From Thermoproteota archaeon (GTDB lineage: Archaea > Thermoproteota > Thermoprotei_A > EX4484-217-1 > JAPDJV01): DNA of 64,000 bases. The notes below the pieces were generated by a model, which made no database searches, was not told the origin of the DNA, and saw only the letters and a program-made list of their open reading frames with translations. The DNA is taken from contig JAPDJV010000020.1 in the NCBI GenBank assembly GCA_029258925.1, forward strand, positions 62,001-126,000. Reading direction: 5' to 3'. Shown one piece after another: positions 8,432-17,586 of the stretch; positions within the stretch are counted from its first letter, which is position 1, and each line of letters opens with the position of its first letter. A program made the translations under genes and the position numbers.

Positions 8432-8995
8432 GTGAAGGTAATTTGTTTGGCTGGAATGCCTGGAGCCGGTAAAGGTATTGTGTCAGATGTAGCTAGAGAG
8501 CTGGGGATAAGGGTCTATGTTATGGGGGACGTTGTGAGGGAGGAAGTTGAGTTGAGAGGTTTGGAGGTCAGCGCATACACGATGAATATGGTAGCAGAAG
8601 ATTTGAGGAGGATTTACGGCCCGGAGGCTGTCGCACTGAAATTATGTGAGAAGATTTCAAGGGAATGTTCGATTCGAGAATTAAACGAGCTTTTAATCGA
8701 TGGAGTTAGAAGCTTAGATGAAATAGAGTATTTCAGGAAGTACTTTAACTGCGAAATTATAACGATCTCAGTTCACGCATCTCCTAAAACCAGATTCAAT
8801 AGAGTTCTAGCTAGGAGGAGACCGGGGGACCCAATTAGTTGGGAGGAGTTCGTTAATAGGGATTCTAAAGAATTATCTTTTGGATTAGGTAACGTTATAG
8901 CCTTGTCCGATTACATGATAGTAAACGAGGGGTCTATCGAGGAAACCCGTGAAGAAGCTAAGAGAATTTTGCGGAGGATTATTGAAAATGATTAA
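8432..8995 (+). CDS. UPF0200 nucleotide kinase-like protein
   Basis: 187 aa P-loop NMP-kinase-like protein of the archaeal UPF0200 family. Walker A is GMPGAGKG at 8-15; a LID-like segment ARRRPGDP lies near 130. GTG start preceded by a GGTGAT-like motif. It overlaps the UPF0201 gene by 8 nt, an arrangement seen in many archaea. It resembles dephospho-CoA and adenylate kinases, but its true substrate is not shown by the sequence. Confidence 0.85.
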   Translation: MKVICLAGMPGAGKGIVSDVARELGIRVYVMGDVVREEVELRGLEVSAYTMNMVAEDLRRIYGPEAVALKLCEKISRECSIRELNELLIDGVRSLDEIEYFRKYFNCEIITISVHASPKTRFNRVLARRRPGDPISWEEFVNRDSKELSFGLGNVIALSDYMIVNEGSIEETREEAKRILRRIIEND

Positions 8996-9422
8996 GATCA
9001 GGGTTGAAGCAGAGGTTCGCCCAACGGAAGACTTGGATAAGGTTAAAAAGGCAATCCTCAACGTTTTCGAACCAGAGAAGATGTTCGTAGTCGAGGAAGC
9101 TTTAGGCAAGAAGATTATTGCTGAAAGTAGCACTTACGACAGCCTATTCAAACTTCACGGTCTTCTTAGAAGAGAGCGTATTCTTGATGCTGCAAGAAAG
9201 ATATTGAAATCTAGCGTTAGAGAGCGTATTATAGTATTTCACCTGCATAAGCAAGCTGCATATCGTGGAAGGCTTTCCTTTATTGAAGGACTAGGTGAAA
9301 GCCCCATGGGTCCAATAACCTTCATCATAGAATGCGGAAACCCTAAGGCTCTCATCGACTGGCTGACTCCGAAGACTAAGAGAGGGAAGCCCCTATGGGA
9401 GATCGAGCCTCCAGAGAATTGA
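8988..9422 (+). CDS. UPF0201 family protein (COG1325)
   Basis: 144 aa, starting at the ATG inside the end of the UPF0200 gene; an upstream in-frame ATG at 8949 would add 13 residues unlike the family. The N-terminus IKIRVEAEVRPTEDLDKV and the segment LHGLLRRERILDAAR match the archaeal UPF0201 family, described as predicted RNA-binding and suggested to link to the exosome. The last 30 nt overlap tail-to-tail with rnz. No catalytic motif is visible. Confidence 0.85.
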   Translation: MIKIRVEAEVRPTEDLDKVKKAILNVFEPEKMFVVEEALGKKIIAESSTYDSLFKLHGLLRRERILDAARKILKSSVRERIIVFHLHKQAAYRGRLSFIEGLGESPMGPITFIIECGNPKALIDWLTPKTKRGKPLWEIEPPEN

Positions 9423-10343
9423 GTTCTTATCTACTCTACGCACATTTACCCTTAATAGATCGCATGCAACTACTACTGGTTTAAATACCTCCACGCTGTC
9501 TCTTAGGAGAGATACGGGAGAAGTATATCTTGCACTTATATGTGTAAGGATCAGCAGCTTCACGTTAGCTGCTCTCGCTATTAATGCTGCTTCCCTAGCA
9601 GTTGAGTGAAGTGTCTCCATTGCTCTCTCCAGTCTATCACTAGTAAAAGTTGAATCATGTATTAGAATGTCTGCGCCTCTAGCTGCTCTAATAGTGTTCT
9701 CAGAGGGCCTAGTGTCTCCAGTGTAAACAATTTTTAATCCTCTCTTAATGCCCTTGGTCACCATGCTTGGAGTCACTATTCTACCGTCCTCTAAGACTAT
9801 TTCCTCGCCTCTCTGAAGCTTCTTCCATAGAGGTCCCATGGGGACTCCTAGTGAAAGTGCTTTTTCTGGAATGAATTCCCCCCACACATCGTCTTCTCTA
9901 ATTATATACCCGAATGAGTCGTCCGTATGTTCTACTTTGAAGGCTTCTATCGTTACGTCGTTTCTCCTCAACTTAAATCCCTCTACTGTTTCGTAAAAGT
10001 TTAATTCAAATCCCATGATGCTCTCAGTAAGCTCTAGGCCAGTCTCCACGAACTCTATAATTTTAGAGGAAGCTACTATTTGAAGAGGATCCCTCCTACT
10101 TAGAATGTTCATGGTTTGCAATAGTCCCAAGAGACCAAAAAAGTGATCCCCATGCGAGTGGGTTATCATTATAGTATCTACCTTAAGGGGGCTAATTCCC
10201 ATTCTTAACATCCTAATTTGCGTCCCTTCCCCACAATCCATGAGAAAAACTTTCCCCCTCCTAATAATAGCTATTGATGGTAACCATCTTGATGTCGTAG
10301 GTATTGCTGATGATGTCCCTAGGAATATTATATCTAGTGACAT
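9393..10343 (-). CDS. rnz: Ribonuclease Z (tRNA 3'-end endonuclease)
   Basis: Zinc-dependent metallo-beta-lactamase nuclease that trims the 3' trailer of pre-tRNA. HSHGDH at 62-67 is the main metal site; further ligands lie in TGDTRP, HDSTF and the final HISARY. The start chosen is the ATG 4 nt after GGGAGGTG, giving MSLDIIFLGT; an in-frame start 27 nt upstream would lie inside the previous gene. It follows the TrmG10 gene by 1 nt and so is translationally coupled to another tRNA-maturation enzyme. Confidence 0.95.
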   Translation of the reverse strand: MSLDIIFLGTSSAIPTTSRWLPSIAIIRRGKVFLMDCGEGTQIRMLRMGISPLKVDTIMITHSHGDHFFGLLGLLQTMNILSRRDPLQIVASSKIIEFVETGLELTESIMGFELNFYETVEGFKLRRNDVTIEAFKVEHTDDSFGYIIREDDVWGEFIPEKALSLGVPMGPLWKKLQRGEEIVLEDGRIVTPSMVTKGIKRGLKIVYTGDTRPSENTIRAARGADILIHDSTFTSDRLERAMETLHSTAREAALIARAANVKLLILTHISARYTSPVSLLRDSVEVFKPVVVACDLLRVNVRRVDKNSILWRLDLP

Positions 10344-10344
10344 T

Positions 10345-11385
10345 TCACACCTCCCTTCTTGCAACAACAATAATTCTAGTTAGACTTCTATGTACTCTCA
10401 TTTCGTGTACTTCCAGCACGCTTAACCCAGCCTCCTTTGCTAACGGTATAGAATCTACAGTTTTGGGGGTTGCATAGACTATATATCCTCCTCTATCTAA
10501 AACATTGCACACGCTATTTAGAAAACCCTCTAATAAATCTCTAACAATTCTTCCCACAGTTGTAGTAGCTCTACCGTAAGGAGGATCTGTTGACACACTG
10601 TTTACTTTCCTGTATGACAGGGAAACTGCGTCACATTGAACAATATCCACCAACTTGTCTAAGCCGTAAAAAGCTAGGTTCTTCCTTGCTCCAGAAACCA
10701 TTTCATCACTGATATCAGAGCCAATACAATATATCCCCATTAATGCAGCTTCTATGAGGAATCCCCCGGAACCGCAGAAAGGATCTAATAGTATGTCTCC
10801 TCTTCGAGGTCTAGAAAGATTTACAAATACCCTCGATAGCTTGGGGCTAAGGACTCCTGGATGGAAGAAAGGCCTTGTCCTAGGTTTTCTTAGCGTGAAC
10901 TGCTTTGTGTCAAGTGCTGCCAAAACCACTCCGATGACGAGAGTGTTGTTACTGGCTATGCACTTAACTACAACGTCTGGTCGACTTAAATCAACTTTTG
11001 CGCTATGACATTTGGATAAAATATATGCTCCAAGTTCTCTTTCTAGTTTTAGAGTTGGCAACTCTTTCTTCAAGTATCTTTTCACATGTTTGACTCTTAC
11101 AGCAAAAGTTTTCTTCTCTAAAAAACTCCAGTCAACATCTCTAACGCTGGTTAATACATCCTGTATCCTCGTAGGCCTATCGATGACCGTTATTAGGGAG
11201 CCTATTTCCTTGGTCATAGCGGTCCTGGAAATAACTTTTCTAGGACTCATATTGGGGGAGGAGAATATGGCTACTTGATCTAGGACTCTGAGCATCTTGT
11301 ATATTATGCCTTCGGACTCCATTACTGCTTTAAGTTCAGATAGTGGTAGTGAATGGTGTTCTCCGGAGAGCATAGCATAATACAA
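10345..11385 (-). CDS. tRNA (guanine10-N2)-dimethyltransferase-like THUMP methylase
   Basis: 346 aa SAM-dependent RNA methyltransferase. The N-terminal third is THUMP-like. The catalytic domain has DPFCGSGGF near 197 (SAM loop), DISDEM after it, and DPPYG near 266, the signature of amino-group N2-guanine methylases. Closest known family: archaeal TrmG10 acting on G10 of tRNA. The gene leads a minus-strand pair with rnz. Position specificity is an inference from the family. Confidence 0.88.
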   Translation of the reverse strand: MYYAMLSGEHHSLPLSELKAVMESEGIIYKMLRVLDQVAIFSSPNMSPRKVISRTAMTKEIGSLITVIDRPTRIQDVLTSVRDVDWSFLEKKTFAVRVKHVKRYLKKELPTLKLERELGAYILSKCHSAKVDLSRPDVVVKCIASNNTLVIGVVLAALDTKQFTLRKPRTRPFFHPGVLSPKLSRVFVNLSRPRRGDILLDPFCGSGGFLIEAALMGIYCIGSDISDEMVSGARKNLAFYGLDKLVDIVQCDAVSLSYRKVNSVSTDPPYGRATTTVGRIVRDLLEGFLNSVCNVLDRGGYIVYATPKTVDSIPLAKEAGLSVLEVHEMRVHRSLTRIIVVARREV

Positions 11386-11402
11386 TTCTCAAACATCCAC
11401 CG

Positions 11403-12281
11403 CTAAAGGATTTTGGAGAGTAAATTGGCTATTATAGGAGATACCGACACTAATTTTATGGGTGCTGCAACAGTGTTTGAAGCAATGATAGTGTTTACTC
11501 CCGAATCCCTTATTCTCTCAAGAGCATTTCCGATGAGAAGTGCGTGAGTGCATGCCACTACGATTTTTCTTGCTCCAAGCTCCCTGCATATTGAAGCTGC
11601 TTTTGCAATTGTACCCCCAGTGCTGATCACATCATCGACTATTACCACATCTCTCCCCTCAACTCCAATTTTTTTAGGTTTTACCTTAATTAAACCCGTC
11701 ACCCTATCTCTAGCTTTCTCCAGGTAATCGTATTCCGCCCCTATGATTTCTCCCATAGTCTTAGCCCTATTAAGAGCTCCCAGATCAGGAGCTAGGACTA
11801 TGGGCATTTCCAGCTCCTCATGCTTAATTATGTAGTCGGCTAGTACCGGCACTGCCGAAATATTGTAGCTTTCACCTTCAAAATGTCTCAGAGAATCCTC
11901 CCTATGGATGTCAACCGTTATCAACACGTCGGCACCTGCCCTCCTAATCATTTTCAAAACATACTTTATGCTTACTGCTTCTCCCTCAAGAAACCTCTTA
12001 TCCTGCCTAGCATAGGCTAGATATGGGACAACAGCTATTATTCTCTTCGCGCCCAGCTCTTTAGCTGCTTCAAGTGCTAGCAATAATTCCACTAACCTTT
12101 TATCTTGATTAGGATAAGTGGTTTGAACTAATACTATGCTCCTATCATCCACCTTGACCGGGTACCTTATATAAGATTCTCCATCCGGGAAAACCTTGTA
12201 CACTATTCTATGATGTTCCATGTCCAATAGTTCTGCAAGCTCCATGTCAATTCCATTTGTGGTCGACAATCCTATTATCAT
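11403..12281 (-). CDS. prs: Ribose-phosphate pyrophosphokinase (PRPP synthetase)
   Basis: Makes PRPP from ribose 5-phosphate and ATP for nucleotide, histidine and tryptophan synthesis. The PRPP-binding loop VVIVDDVISTGGT is near 212-224 and the N-terminus IIGLSTTNGIDM and the FPDGE segment are typical. I start at the ATG 5 nt after GGTGAT; another ATG lies 12 nt upstream. A TATA-like AATTATAAC at about 12316-12324 suggests its own promoter. Hexulose-phosphate synthase near 62 kb could supply ribose phosphate through the reverse RuMP route. Confidence 0.95.
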   Translation of the reverse strand: MIIGLSTTNGIDMELAELLDMEHHRIVYKVFPDGESYIRYPVKVDDRSIVLVQTTYPNQDKRLVELLLALEAAKELGAKRIIAVVPYLAYARQDKRFLEGEAVSIKYVLKMIRRAGADVLITVDIHREDSLRHFEGESYNISAVPVLADYIIKHEELEMPIVLAPDLGALNRAKTMGEIIGAEYDYLEKARDRVTGLIKVKPKKIGVEGRDVVIVDDVISTGGTIAKAASICRELGARKIVVACTHALLIGNALERIRDSGVNTIIASNTVAAPIKLVSVSPIIANLLSKIL

Positions 12282-12577
12282 TAGAATCACCATAATAAGA
12301 GGGGGAATTACCAGTTATAATTGTTGCCTCAGTTCCCTCCAGCATGCTTGCACCGCGAATATGCCATCAGTCCGACTCTATCAGAGTACTTCACCCTGCT
12401 ACTAGTGAAGTATTTTTAAACTTTACCTAACTAGTAATCATTATAGTGAACCCTCATATCGAAGGCAAAGTTTACAGAGAACCGGATAGTCGATATACCA
12501 GAGAACGTAAGCGTTCATGAAGGTCGACCGCAAGTCCTCTACCATATTACAGTGAAATACTCCAATTGGGGATGTTA
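12282..12577. other. Divergent intergenic region with inverted repeat and long leader
   Basis: No gene recognised. TACTTCAC (12387-12394) and GTGAAGTA (12405-12412) form a perfect 8-bp inverted repeat abutting TATTTTTAAAC (12411-12421), a TATA-like box directed to the radical SAM gene. The predicted transcript would begin near 12440, leaving a leader of about 135 nt that contains a hairpin GAACG-TAAG-CGTTC near 12503. Operator function is inferred. Confidence 0.45.
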
Positions 12578-13531
12578 ATGAAGTGTGATAAATGTATCTT
12601 GGAATGTAGCTTTCCTGATTTCCTATGCAATGTTTTCGATATTAAGGATATGAAGGTAGTTAATTTACATGAAGATAAAATTATTGGTTTAACTGCAACA
12701 GTAATGGAGAATGTACCCATGTTCCACTATTTCCCCCAGTCCACTATAGTAAACGTGTGGCTAGCTGGGTGTCCTCTGGATTGCTCGCCGTGTATTAGGG
12801 AAGTCGTTAAGACGAAAATAAGTGATTTAAGGCTTGTAGAGTTCGATGGAGAAGTGTTGAACATCATAACTAGGCGAAGGCCTTTAATGGTCATGTTCAA
12901 TGGTGGAGAAACCCTGCTACACTGGAACTGGCTTAAGAAATACATTGTTTTATTGAAAGAACATTTTCGCATAGGCTTGAAAACTGTTGGTTTAGTTGGA
13001 GAGAACGCTATCAACGACCTCATTGAATCTAAGCTAGTAGACGTTGCACTATACGAAATCCCATGTATCGAGATAAAATACTTCAAAAAGCATATGGCAC
13101 ACTCGCTAAAGAAATTGGTTGATTCCGCAATTCACGTAGAGACTATGATACCACTAACCAGAAGAGAGGTTTCTGAGGACGCAATAGTTGGAAACGTTGA
13201 AGCTATTTTAGGCAGCATGAAGCACATCCCCATAATAATCTACAACCCCTCATTAAATTTCGTTGTAGCGAGAACACTATGGCGCAAGTTGCGGGAGAAA
13301 GGCTATACGAATGTTTATGTGTGGGGAGACCCTGACTTAAAATATTCCTCTACATATTGTCCAAGTTGCAGAAACATCATTGTCTTAAGGGAAGGATTAA
13401 ACGTGTACAAAGTCCACGTAGTGTCGAGGAAATGCCAGTTCTGCGGATACTCTATATATATTGAAGAAGATTTACATAGTAGAAGGTGCAGACCTCATCT
13501 GTATAAACTATTGGAGGAGCCGTTAATATGA
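12578..13531 (+). CDS. Diverged radical SAM protein, tandem paralogue of AmrS
   Basis: 317 aa. It keeps the radical SAM cluster motif CPLDCSPC (CxxxCxxC) at 65-72 and a GGE motif in FNGGETLL near 109. Its N-terminal CDKCILEC plus a later Cys and its C-terminal CPSC...CQFC zinc-ribbon-like pairs mirror the layout of the next gene. Otherwise it is strongly diverged. The ATG at 12578 follows GGGGA; upstream in-frame TTG and ATG codons are less well placed. It overlaps the AmrS gene by 4 nt. The reaction catalysed is unknown. Confidence 0.75.
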   Translation: MKCDKCILECSFPDFLCNVFDIKDMKVVNLHEDKIIGLTATVMENVPMFHYFPQSTIVNVWLAGCPLDCSPCIREVVKTKISDLRLVEFDGEVLNIITRRRPLMVMFNGGETLLHWNWLKKYIVLLKEHFRIGLKTVGLVGENAINDLIESKLVDVALYEIPCIEIKYFKKHMAHSLKKLVDSAIHVETMIPLTRREVSEDAIVGNVEAILGSMKHIPIIIYNPSLNFVVARTLWRKLREKGYTNVYVWGDPDLKYSSTYCPSCRNIIVLREGLNVYKVHVVSRKCQFCGYSIYIEEDLHSRRCRPHLYKLLEEPLI

Positions 13532-14589
13532 GATCTGAGAATAAAGGAAAAATAGCTATGTTTTGGAAGAGAATGGATAGTGTTGTAAAATGTAGCTTAT
13601 GTTACAGAATGTGCACTATTAAGGAGGGGAAACGAGGTTTTTGCGGTGTAAGAATCAATAGGAATGGTACTCTATACTCTCTTGTTTATGGTAAGATAAC
13701 TGCAGCTAACATTGATCCAATAGAAAAGAAACCGCTATTCCACTTTCACCCGGGTTCCTCAACATTCTCGATATCGACGGTTGGCTGTAACTTTAGGTGT
13801 CAGTTCTGTTGCAACTGGGTTTTAAGCCAAGAGACGGAAATTATTGGAAGAGAAGTCTCCCCTGAAACAATAGTTGAATGGGCTTTAAAGTACGGTGCTA
13901 ACGGAATATCGTATACTTATAATGAGCCCACGGTGTTCTACGAGTTTGCTTATGATACTGCAAAAATCGCCCACAGTAAAAACCTCTACAATACTTTTGT
14001 TACCAACGGCTACCTTACACCCGAGGCAATAAGAGAGATAGCCCCGTATCTCGATGCAGCTACTGTAGATTTCAAGGGTAGTGGAGATGCTGAGTTCTAC
14101 AGGAAGTTCATGTCTGTTCCAGATCCTTCACCCATTTACGAAAGTTTACTGGAGTTAAAGCGTAATAAGATATTCACTGAGGTAACGAACCTTGTGGTAC
14201 CTCAAGTAGGAGATGACCCGGATAATTTGAGAAAGCTTGCAAGATGGATTGTTGAGAACTTGGGACCGGAAACACCGTTCCACTTAATAAGATTCTATCC
14301 TGAATACAAGATGCTAGACTTCAATCCAACTCCGATCTCAACCTTAGAGAAATTAGCTAGTATTGCTAAATCTGAGGGATTACAATATGTTTACATCGGA
14401 AATGTTCCAGGCCATGAACTCGAAAACACTTATTGTCCAAGTTGCGGAGAACTATTAATTGCCAGATACGGGTTCACTATACATAAGTGGAACGTTAAGG
14501 ACGATAATCGCTGTCCTAAGTGTGGGGAGAAGATTAACATTATTGGAGGCTATAGTGGTGCTAGGACCTCATGGTTAAGTATTATATGA
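13528..14589 (+). CDS. amrS: AmmeMemoRadiSam system radical SAM enzyme
   Basis: 353 aa radical SAM protein related to pyruvate formate-lyase activating enzymes. The Fe-S motif CNFRCQFC is at 88-95. The N-terminal CSLCYRMC plus GFCGV segment and the C-terminal zinc ribbon (CPSCGE, CPKCGE) are typical of the AmrS branch. The gene overlaps its diverged paralogue by 4 nt. An AMMECR1-domain gene occurs about 33 kb away at 46970-47623; no Memo gene is seen in the window. The biochemical role of this set is not established. Confidence 0.88.
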   Translation: MRSENKGKIAMFWKRMDSVVKCSLCYRMCTIKEGKRGFCGVRINRNGTLYSLVYGKITAANIDPIEKKPLFHFHPGSSTFSISTVGCNFRCQFCCNWVLSQETEIIGREVSPETIVEWALKYGANGISYTYNEPTVFYEFAYDTAKIAHSKNLYNTFVTNGYLTPEAIREIAPYLDAATVDFKGSGDAEFYRKFMSVPDPSPIYESLLELKRNKIFTEVTNLVVPQVGDDPDNLRKLARWIVENLGPETPFHLIRFYPEYKMLDFNPTPISTLEKLASIAKSEGLQYVYIGNVPGHELENTYCPSCGELLIARYGFTIHKWNVKDDNRCPKCGEKINIIGGYSGARTSWLSII

Positions 14590-14607
14590 TTGTGGCCGGT
14601 GAACTAA

Positions 14608-15402
14608 ATGTACTTCGTGTTCATACTTGGCACTGCTGGAGCTGGAAAATCCTACTTAACTAGTGTTCTCGCGGAATGGTTTGAAACACATGAGCTGCAA
14701 CCATTTATAGTGAATTTAGACCCCGCAGCAGAATGGCTCCCCTACTCACCGGACTTCGATGTAAGAAACTACGTTAACACAAGAACTGTTATGGAGAAGT
14801 TCGGCTTGGGACCTAATGGAGCATTGATAGCGTCCGTGGACATGTTGATAAATAATGTTGAGGATATCAGGGAGGCTGTCATCATGTCGAAAGCAAATTA
14901 CGTACTTGTAGACACTCCAGGGCAGCTGGAACTCTTCGCTTTTAGACATAGTGGTCCGCTGATCGTCAGGTCTATGTGTGAAGGATTTAAGTCCGCTGCT
15001 CTCTACCTGATAGACTCCTTTTTCACATCGGATCCCTCAAGCTTCGCCTCAGCCCTCCTCCTATCCATATCAACCCAGCTAAGATTAAAGCTTCCACAAC
15101 TAAACATCCTTTCGAAATCAGATCTTATTTCTGAAAATACTATTGAAAGAGTGTTAGAGTGGATAGAGGATCCAATGTCTCTGGCTAGCGACATAGCATC
15201 TATTTCTCCGCTTCCCCCCAGTGAGACATATGGTATAACGATAAAACTAGCGGAAATATTTAAGGATATAGAGGTGCTGCCTCAAATAGTTCCTTCATCG
15301 TCTAGAACTTGGGAGGGATTAGATGACATATACCGTTTCCTCCAGCTTATATTTGCTGGTGGAGAAGATTTTATCACAGAAGAGCCTTCCGGCAAGCTCT
15401 AG
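14608..15402 (+). CDS. GPN-loop GTPase
   Basis: 264 aa. P-loop GTAGAGKS at 8-15, the diagnostic GPN triad at 68-70, switch sequence DTPGQLELF and NKXD-like base recognition LSKSDL. Eukaryotic relatives (Gpn1-3/XAB1) assist assembly and nuclear import of RNA polymerase II; the archaeal role is not defined. It begins 18 nt after amrS on the same strand, so the three genes are probably one operon. Confidence 0.93.
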   Translation: MYFVFILGTAGAGKSYLTSVLAEWFETHELQPFIVNLDPAAEWLPYSPDFDVRNYVNTRTVMEKFGLGPNGALIASVDMLINNVEDIREAVIMSKANYVLVDTPGQLELFAFRHSGPLIVRSMCEGFKSAALYLIDSFFTSDPSSFASALLLSISTQLRLKLPQLNILSKSDLISENTIERVLEWIEDPMSLASDIASISPLPPSETYGITIKLAEIFKDIEVLPQIVPSSSRTWEGLDDIYRFLQLIFAGGEDFITEEPSGKL

Positions 15403-15463
15403 TTAGTAAGCTACATGTTTGAACAAACATTTAAACCGTGAGGAAACAAGCTTTAAGGTGAAA

Positions 15464-16855
15464 ATGTTGAGTAAAAAATTGAATTCATTCTTTAATCCAT
15501 CAAGTATAGCAGTAATAGGAGCATCCGCTAATCCCATGAAGATAGGTGGAGTAATAGTTAGAATGCTATCTGAAAAATTTAAAGGAGAAATTTATCCTGT
15601 AAACCCCAAGTACTCGAAAGTTTTCGACTTAAAATGCTACAGTAATTTGAGGGAACTCCCCAGAACCCCGGAGCTTATAGTAGTTGCCATACCAGCAAAA
15701 CTAGTGCCATCCATAGTGGAAGATGCAGGTAAGATGGGGGTAGAGGCTGCCATAATTATAAGTGGCGGTTTCAGCGAAATTGGTGAGAAGGGAAGAATCC
15801 TGGAGGACAAGCTTAAGAGGGTTGTTGAGAAAACAGGTATTAGGATTATTGGCCCGAACTGTATTGGAGTATATGACGCGTATTCAGGTGTTGATACGTT
15901 TTTCCTACCTGAACACAGACTTAGAAGGCCTCCCAAAGGGAAGATTTCTATAATTAGTCAGAGCGGGGCATTTGTTGGGGCAATATTGGATTGGGCTTCT
16001 AAGGAGAAAATTGGAATAAGCAAAGCCATAAGCTTCGGGAATAAAATTGATGTAGACGAGATAGAGTTAATAGAATACTTAGCCGACGACCCCTTAACAG
16101 ATATAATCCTCTTATACCTAGAAGGCTTCAAGCAGGGCAGAGGGAGGGAATTTATAAAGAAGGCGAGAGAGGCATCACTTAAAAAGCCAATCTTAGTCTT
16201 GAAGGGAGGGAAAACATTAACAGGTAGTAGAGCAGTTATCTCTCATACCGGTGCCCTCGCTGGATCCTACGAACTCTATAGAGCAGCTTTTAAACAGGCG
16301 AAAATCATCGAGGCCGAGGGATTTGAGGAGTTATTTGACATGGCGAGAGCTCTCCAATCGATGCCTTACTCCAAGGGGTCGAGGGTTCTAGTCTTGACGA
16401 ATGCTGGTGGAATGGGTGTTATGGCAGCTGACGCTCTTGAAAAATTGGGACTAAAAATACCGGAAATCCCAGACCACATTCAACACGAGCTGAGAAAACA
16501 TCTGCCACCCTACTGCATAACGAAGAATCCTATAGACCTCACCGGTGACGTGGATGATGAAAGATATAGAGTTGTCTTAGAGACTGTTATGAAGGAGGAC
16601 GTGGTTGACGTAGTTCTAGCAATAGTTCTGATGCAAGTTCCAAGACTCACAGAGAGAATAACGGACGTCTTAAGGAATTCCCTTAAATATGGAAAACCTA
16701 TAATTGCTTGCATGGTTGGAGGGAAGTTCACAGAGGTAATAGTTAAAAAGATGGAGGCTGAAGGGATACCTGTATATCCATCCCCTGAAAGAGCTGCGAG
16801 AGCCGTATGGGCCCTCTGTACCTACGGTAAGTGGAGAGGTGTAAAAATAAAATGA
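15464..16855 (+). CDS. acdA: ADP-forming acetyl/acyl-CoA synthetase, alpha subunit
   Basis: Alpha subunit of the NDP-forming acyl-CoA synthetase, which converts acyl-CoA, ADP and phosphate to acid, CoA and ATP (substrate-level phosphorylation in peptide- or sugar-fermenting archaea). CoA-binding Rossmann segment SSIAVIGASANPMKIGG near 12-28, CoA-ligase segment SQSGAFVG, and a SHTGALAGS segment holding a candidate phospho-histidine. The ATG at 15464 follows AAGGTGA; a TTG start 45 nt upstream is less likely. It overlaps the beta-subunit gene by 4 nt. The preferred acid cannot be read from sequence. Confidence 0.92.
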   Translation: MLSKKLNSFFNPSSIAVIGASANPMKIGGVIVRMLSEKFKGEIYPVNPKYSKVFDLKCYSNLRELPRTPELIVVAIPAKLVPSIVEDAGKMGVEAAIIISGGFSEIGEKGRILEDKLKRVVEKTGIRIIGPNCIGVYDAYSGVDTFFLPEHRLRRPPKGKISIISQSGAFVGAILDWASKEKIGISKAISFGNKIDVDEIELIEYLADDPLTDIILLYLEGFKQGRGREFIKKAREASLKKPILVLKGGKTLTGSRAVISHTGALAGSYELYRAAFKQAKIIEAEGFEELFDMARALQSMPYSKGSRVLVLTNAGGMGVMAADALEKLGLKIPEIPDHIQHELRKHLPPYCITKNPIDLTGDVDDERYRVVLETVMKEDVVDVVLAIVLMQVPRLTERITDVLRNSLKYGKPIIACMVGGKFTEVIVKKMEAEGIPVYPSPERAARAVWALCTYGKWRGVKIK

Positions 16856-17568
16856 TGAAAGATATTAGCGATCCAAAGAAAATATTGTCAAATGCCCTAT
16901 CTGAAGGTAGGAAAGTACTACTGGAACACGAGGCAAAGGAATTGTGCTTGCATTACGGAATGCCTGTAGCCAAATCCTATCTAGCTAGAAGCAAAGAAGA
17001 GGCTATCGAAGTAGCTGAGAAAATAGGATACCCGATAGTCCTGAAGATAGTTAGCCCGGATGTACTACATAAAAGCGATATTGGTGGAGTTGTACTTAAT
17101 ATTAAAAGCAAGGAAGAGCTTGTCAGCGCATATGATAACATAATCACTAGAGTGAAGACCCATAACCCGAAAGCGAAAATTCATGGAATTCTAGTTCAAG
17201 AAATGGTGCCGCAAGGACTCGAGATAATAGTGGGTGCAGTAAAAGACGCGTTCTTCGGCCACGCCATAATGTTTGGGTTAGGCGGGATATTCGTTGAAGT
17301 ATTAAAGGATGTATCGTTTAGAGTGGTGCCAGTGACAAGAGAGGATGTGCTCGAAATGATGAAGGAAATCAAAGGATATCAGCTACTAAAAGGCTATAGA
17401 GGGCAGCCTCCAAGAGACGAGGAGGCAATAGTCGACATAATATTGAAATTGTCGAGAATGCTTGAAGAACTCCAGGAGATAAAGGAGTTAGATCTTAATC
17501 CAATAATGGTGTACGAGGTTGGTAAGGGAGCTAAAATAGTTGATGCCAGAATAATACTAGAAGCCTGA
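16852..17568 (+). CDS. acdB: ADP-forming acetyl/acyl-CoA synthetase, beta subunit (ATP-grasp)
   Basis: 238 aa ATP-grasp subunit that pairs with the preceding alpha subunit and handles the nucleotide. ATP-grasp landmarks: GYPIVLKIVSPDVLHKSDIG near 58-77, VQEMVPQGLE, the glycine-rich GLGGIFVE, and the C-terminal DLNPIMV metal/phosphate strand. The ATGATG start overlaps the alpha stop codon and follows GGAGAGGTG. The separate alpha and beta genes are the form seen in Thermococcus and many Thermoproteota; other archaea fuse them. Confidence 0.92.
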   Translation: MMKDISDPKKILSNALSEGRKVLLEHEAKELCLHYGMPVAKSYLARSKEEAIEVAEKIGYPIVLKIVSPDVLHKSDIGGVVLNIKSKEELVSAYDNIITRVKTHNPKAKIHGILVQEMVPQGLEIIVGAVKDAFFGHAIMFGLGGIFVEVLKDVSFRVVPVTREDVLEMMKEIKGYQLLKGYRGQPPRDEEAIVDIILKLSRMLEELQEIKELDLNPIMVYEVGKGAKIVDARIILEA

Positions 17569-17586
17569 TTAGAAAACTTAAGTGGA

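Noticed and set aside
12361-12405. C/D RNA on the minus strand upstream of prs
   Set aside because: Only loose CTGATGG and CTGA matches with wrong spacing and no promoter.
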